64,000 nt of DNA, taken from positions 744,001 through 808,000 of the forward strand of contig NZ_CP070480.1 in assembly GCF_016924835.1 (NCBI RefSeq), read 5' to 3'. This document shows, one piece after another, positions 61,897 through 64,000 of this stretch. How positions within the stretch are numbered: the stretch's first letter is position 1; every line of letters starts with the position of its first letter. Origin of the DNA: Rothia sp. ZJ932. Its GTDB lineage: Bacteria; Actinomycetota; Actinomycetes; Actinomycetales; Micrococcaceae. A model generated the notes under the pieces. That model ran no database searches. It worked only from the letters and a program-made list of their open reading frames with translations, and was not told the DNA's origin. The translations under genes were made by a program, and so were the position numbers.

Positions 61897-63708
61897 GTGT
61901 CGATAACACCGCTTGCGGTTTCCGCTATCACACCCGAAAAGATCTTAGAGGGTCTTGATCCCGAGCAGCGTCGGGTTGCCACTGAACTTGAGGGTCCCAT
62001 GTGTGTACTTGCAGGTGCGGGCACCGGTAAAACCAGAGCTATCACCCACCGCATTGCCTACGGCATCGCCATCGGCAGGTACGTACCTCAGCGCGTCCTT
62101 GCCCTTACCTTCACCAACCGCGCAGCGGATGAAATGCGGGTACGACTGCGTCAACTGGGCGCGGTAGGGGTGCAAACGAGAACCTTTCACGCCGCAGCGC
62201 TGCGTCAGGTGCAGTACTTTTGGCCGCAGGCAGTGGGCGGACCACCACCCACTATCGTGCCCCACAAAGCTCAGCTGATTACCGAAGCAGCCAACCGTCT
62301 ACGGCTGACCACAGACCGCGCGACCGTTCGTGATCTCGCCGCCCAGATTGAGTGGGCGAAGGTGAAAGTTCTCACCCCTGATACCTTGCTACCGCACCTA
62401 GAAGGGCGCGCGCTGCCTAATAACATGTCAGCCCTTGATCTGGTGCGACTCTACCGCACCTACGAAGAACTCAAAGACGAACGCCACCTCATTGATTTTG
62501 AGGACGTTCTCTTGCTGGCTGTCTCTTTTCTCGAAGATGACGAGACAATCGCAGCGGCTGTGCGCTCGCAGTACCGACACTTTGTGGTGGACGAGTACCA
62601 GGACGTTTCGCCCCTGCAGCAGCGCTTGCTGACCGCGTGGTTGGGTAACCGAAATGATCTGTGCGTGGTGGGCGATGCTTCGCAGACCATTTACTCTTTT
62701 ACCGGGGCAACCAGCAGGTTTCTGACGGAGTTTCGCACCCGCTATGAGAACGCCCAACAGGTCAAACTGGTGCGCGACTACCGCTCAACGCATACGGTAG
62801 TTGAGCTGGCAAACACCCTTTTGAATGCCCGTAAAGCGCAGCGAGATTCAACTCCCGGTAGCTGGGCTAAGCCCCTAGAGCTGGTGGCTCAGTGCGGTAC
62901 AGGCCCTGCTGCTGACTGGATCGAGGCAGCGGATGATGAAGATGAAGCCCACCGTATTGCCCGCGATATCAAAGAACTCATCTCCTACAACAAGGTGCAT
63001 GCTCGCGATATAGCGGTACTTTTTCGAACTAACGCGCAATCGGCTGCCCTTGAACAGGCTCTGAGCGAACACGGTATTAACTATCAGCTGCGCGGTGCCG
63101 AACAGTTTTTTGCCCGTCCTGAGGTTCGCAATGCACTTACCTTATTGCGTAATTCAGCCCAGGCGCAGACAGGGGAGAAGACTCCCAATTTTGTGCGCGA
63201 TGTGCTGAAATCTTTGGGGTATTCCGATAAAGCCCCGGCATCTTCGGGGGCGGTGCGCGCCAAATGGGAGTCTCTTGCCGCTCTAGTATCAATGGCTGAT
63301 TCGCTCACTGCGGTGCGAGACAAAGAAATCGAACAGGCACAGTCGAACGGTGCCAGCGAGCTACCCGCCCCGCTGTCTTTGCACGAGTTCGTGGCGCACC
63401 TTGCCCAGCGTCTTGCCAACCAGGACGCCCCCTCCATGGACGGCGTCACCCTCGCCTCCCTGCACGCAGCGAAAGGTCTGGAATGGGAAGCGGTCTATCT
63501 CTGCGGACTCAATGAGGGGCTCATGCCCATCTCTTTCGCTAAGACCAGCGATGACATCGATGAAGAACGCCGCCTGCTTTATGTTGGTATCACCCGTGCC
63601 CGCAAGTACATCACCTTTTCCTGGTCACTGTCACGCACCCCCGGCGGGCGCCCCAACCGTAAGCGTTCCCGCTTTTTGGACGCGCTCGCTCCACAGAGCA
63701 TTTACTAA
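61897..63708 (+). CDS. uvrD2: SF1 DNA helicase, UvrD2-like, short form
   Basis: The 603-residue helicase has GAGTGKT (40-46), LTFTNRAADEM, VDEYQDVSPLQQRLL, VGDASQTIYSFTGA, TLASLHAAKGLEWEAVYLCG and LLYVGITRARKYITFSW. The FHAAALRQVQYFWP segment and nudC neighbourhood match UvrD2. Mycobacterial UvrD2 (about 700 residues) carries a tetracysteine and HRDC domain after the motor; here the protein stops just after the motor (SRFLDALAPQSIY). Start is GTG at 61897 with AAAGGGAG upstream. The short form may be natural truncation, not a frameshift. Confidence 0.86.
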   Translation: MSITPLAVSAITPEKILEGLDPEQRRVATELEGPMCVLAGAGTGKTRAITHRIAYGIAIGRYVPQRVLALTFTNRAADEMRVRLRQLGAVGVQTRTFHAAALRQVQYFWPQAVGGPPPTIVPHKAQLITEAANRLRLTTDRATVRDLAAQIEWAKVKVLTPDTLLPHLEGRALPNNMSALDLVRLYRTYEELKDERHLIDFEDVLLLAVSFLEDDETIAAAVRSQYRHFVVDEYQDVSPLQQRLLTAWLGNRNDLCVVGDASQTIYSFTGATSRFLTEFRTRYENAQQVKLVRDYRSTHTVVELANTLLNARKAQRDSTPGSWAKPLELVAQCGTGPAADWIEAADDEDEAHRIARDIKELISYNKVHARDIAVLFRTNAQSAALEQALSEHGINYQLRGAEQFFARPEVRNALTLLRNSAQAQTGEKTPNFVRDVLKSLGYSDKAPASSGAVRAKWESLAALVSMADSLTAVRDKEIEQAQSNGASELPAPLSLHEFVAHLAQRLANQDAPSMDGVTLASLHAAKGLEWEAVYLCGLNEGLMPISFAKTSDDIDEERRLLYVGITRARKYITFSWSLSRTPGGRPNRKRSRFLDALAPQSIY

Positions 63709-63731
63709 TCTACTTCTTGAAAGGTTCGACC

Positions 63732-64000
63732 GTGCCCACTAGATTGCGCGCGTCCGTCCGCAAACCCTCTACCGAGTACCTTCCGGCAACGGACGATCAC
63801 CCGGAACTTGAGATTGTTCGTTCGCCGCGTCGTACTAAAACGGTCTCAGGATCTTTCACGCCCGAGGGGCGGGTACGGCTTTTAGTGCCGGTGCAGACTA
63901 CGGACGATGATATTTGGGAGTACCTGGAACACCTTTTGCCGCGCATCATCCGTCAGAAAGAAACCCAGGACGCGCGTAAGCGTACTTTCGTCAGTAACGA
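63732..64000 (+). CDS. DUF45/YgjP-type metallopeptidase, N-terminal part (runs off the right edge)
   Basis: GTG at 63732, 21 bp after the uvrD2 stop and behind GAAAGG, opens a frame of 89 codons to the window end. It has PELEIVRSPRRTKTVSGSFTPEGRVRLLVP then a helix, like the N-terminal beta domain of M48-related DUF45 proteins. The HExxH zinc motif would lie beyond the window. A member of this family follows uvrD2 in related genomes. Confidence 0.75.
   Translation, partial: MPTRLRASVRKPSTEYLPATDDHPELEIVRSPRRTKTVSGSFTPEGRVRLLVPVQTTDDDIWEYLEHLLPRIIRQKETQDARKRTFVSN

Noticed and set aside
1-64000. tRNA, rRNA, CRISPR arrays, insertion sequences, prophage
   Set aside because: No cloverleaf, rRNA conserved block, regularly spaced repeats, transposase or phage structural gene could be recognised on either strand.

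Overview
The window looks like chromosome from an actinobacterium of the family Micrococcaceae, most likely Rothia or a close relative. This is inferred from gene content, moderate GC and protein style, not from a database match. Actinobacterial markers include a mycothiol-type deacetylase (MshB-like), DUF3107 next to a FasR-like TetR regulator, an AdnA/AdnB-like helicase-nuclease pair, a UvrD2-like helicase, and a complete coproporphyrin-dependent haem pathway with ChdC/HemQ. No rRNA, tRNA, CRISPR array or insertion sequence was recognised.

Layout. 1-10.4 kb: 5' end of pgi (-), a BCCT osmolyte transporter, typA, an mshB / membrane protein / fdxA / dapC block in the same order as in mycobacteria, gltA, and a YefM-YoeB toxin-antitoxin pair with a TGTACA operator. 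10.4-17.2 kb: galE (-), divergent dapD/dapE, and a gluABCD-type glutamate/polar amino-acid ABC transporter (-). 17.3-24.7 kb: a DivIVA-domain protein, a GT-C type mannosyltransferase, an O-methyltransferase, tatB, mrp, DUF1003, a PRC/MgtE_N/CBS protein and a YflT-domain protein. This resembles the mycobacterial Rv1220c-Rv1233c neighbourhood without sigE/rseA/htrA.

24.7-32.8 kb is an accessory restriction-modification island. A BsuBI/PstI-like type II system (methyltransferase then endonuclease) is broken by a nonsense codon, two frameshifts and an insertion of about 5.6 kb. The insertion carries a remnant ORF, an XRE-type regulator pseudogene, and an apparently intact type III system (mod and res). 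It splits the methyltransferase gene just before its SAM-binding motif. The island is bounded by two hairpins that are also imperfect direct repeats of each other.

32.8-39.4 kb: pepP (-), a PHP phosphoesterase, an orphan beta-class DNA methyltransferase, a DEAD-box helicase, DUF3107 and a TetR regulator. 39.4-50.1 kb: hemA (-), divergent from hemE-cgoX(hemY)-chdC(hemQ)-cpfC(hemH)-hemC-hemD-hemB-hemL, which together make haem b from glutamyl-tRNA through coproporphyrin. 50.1-64 kb: a decayed membrane-protein fragment, a DEDDh exonuclease, a small basic orphan protein, adnA/adnB, a phosphotransferase-like protein, nudC, uvrD2 and the start of a DUF45 metallopeptidase.

The most unusual genome-scale signal is an octamer, GGACGCGC. 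I counted about 31 copies by eye on the two strands, in several reading frames and in paired form inside intergenic hairpins, but none inside the island. It behaves like an uptake-signal-type or other genome-marking word, and I know of no description of one in this group.
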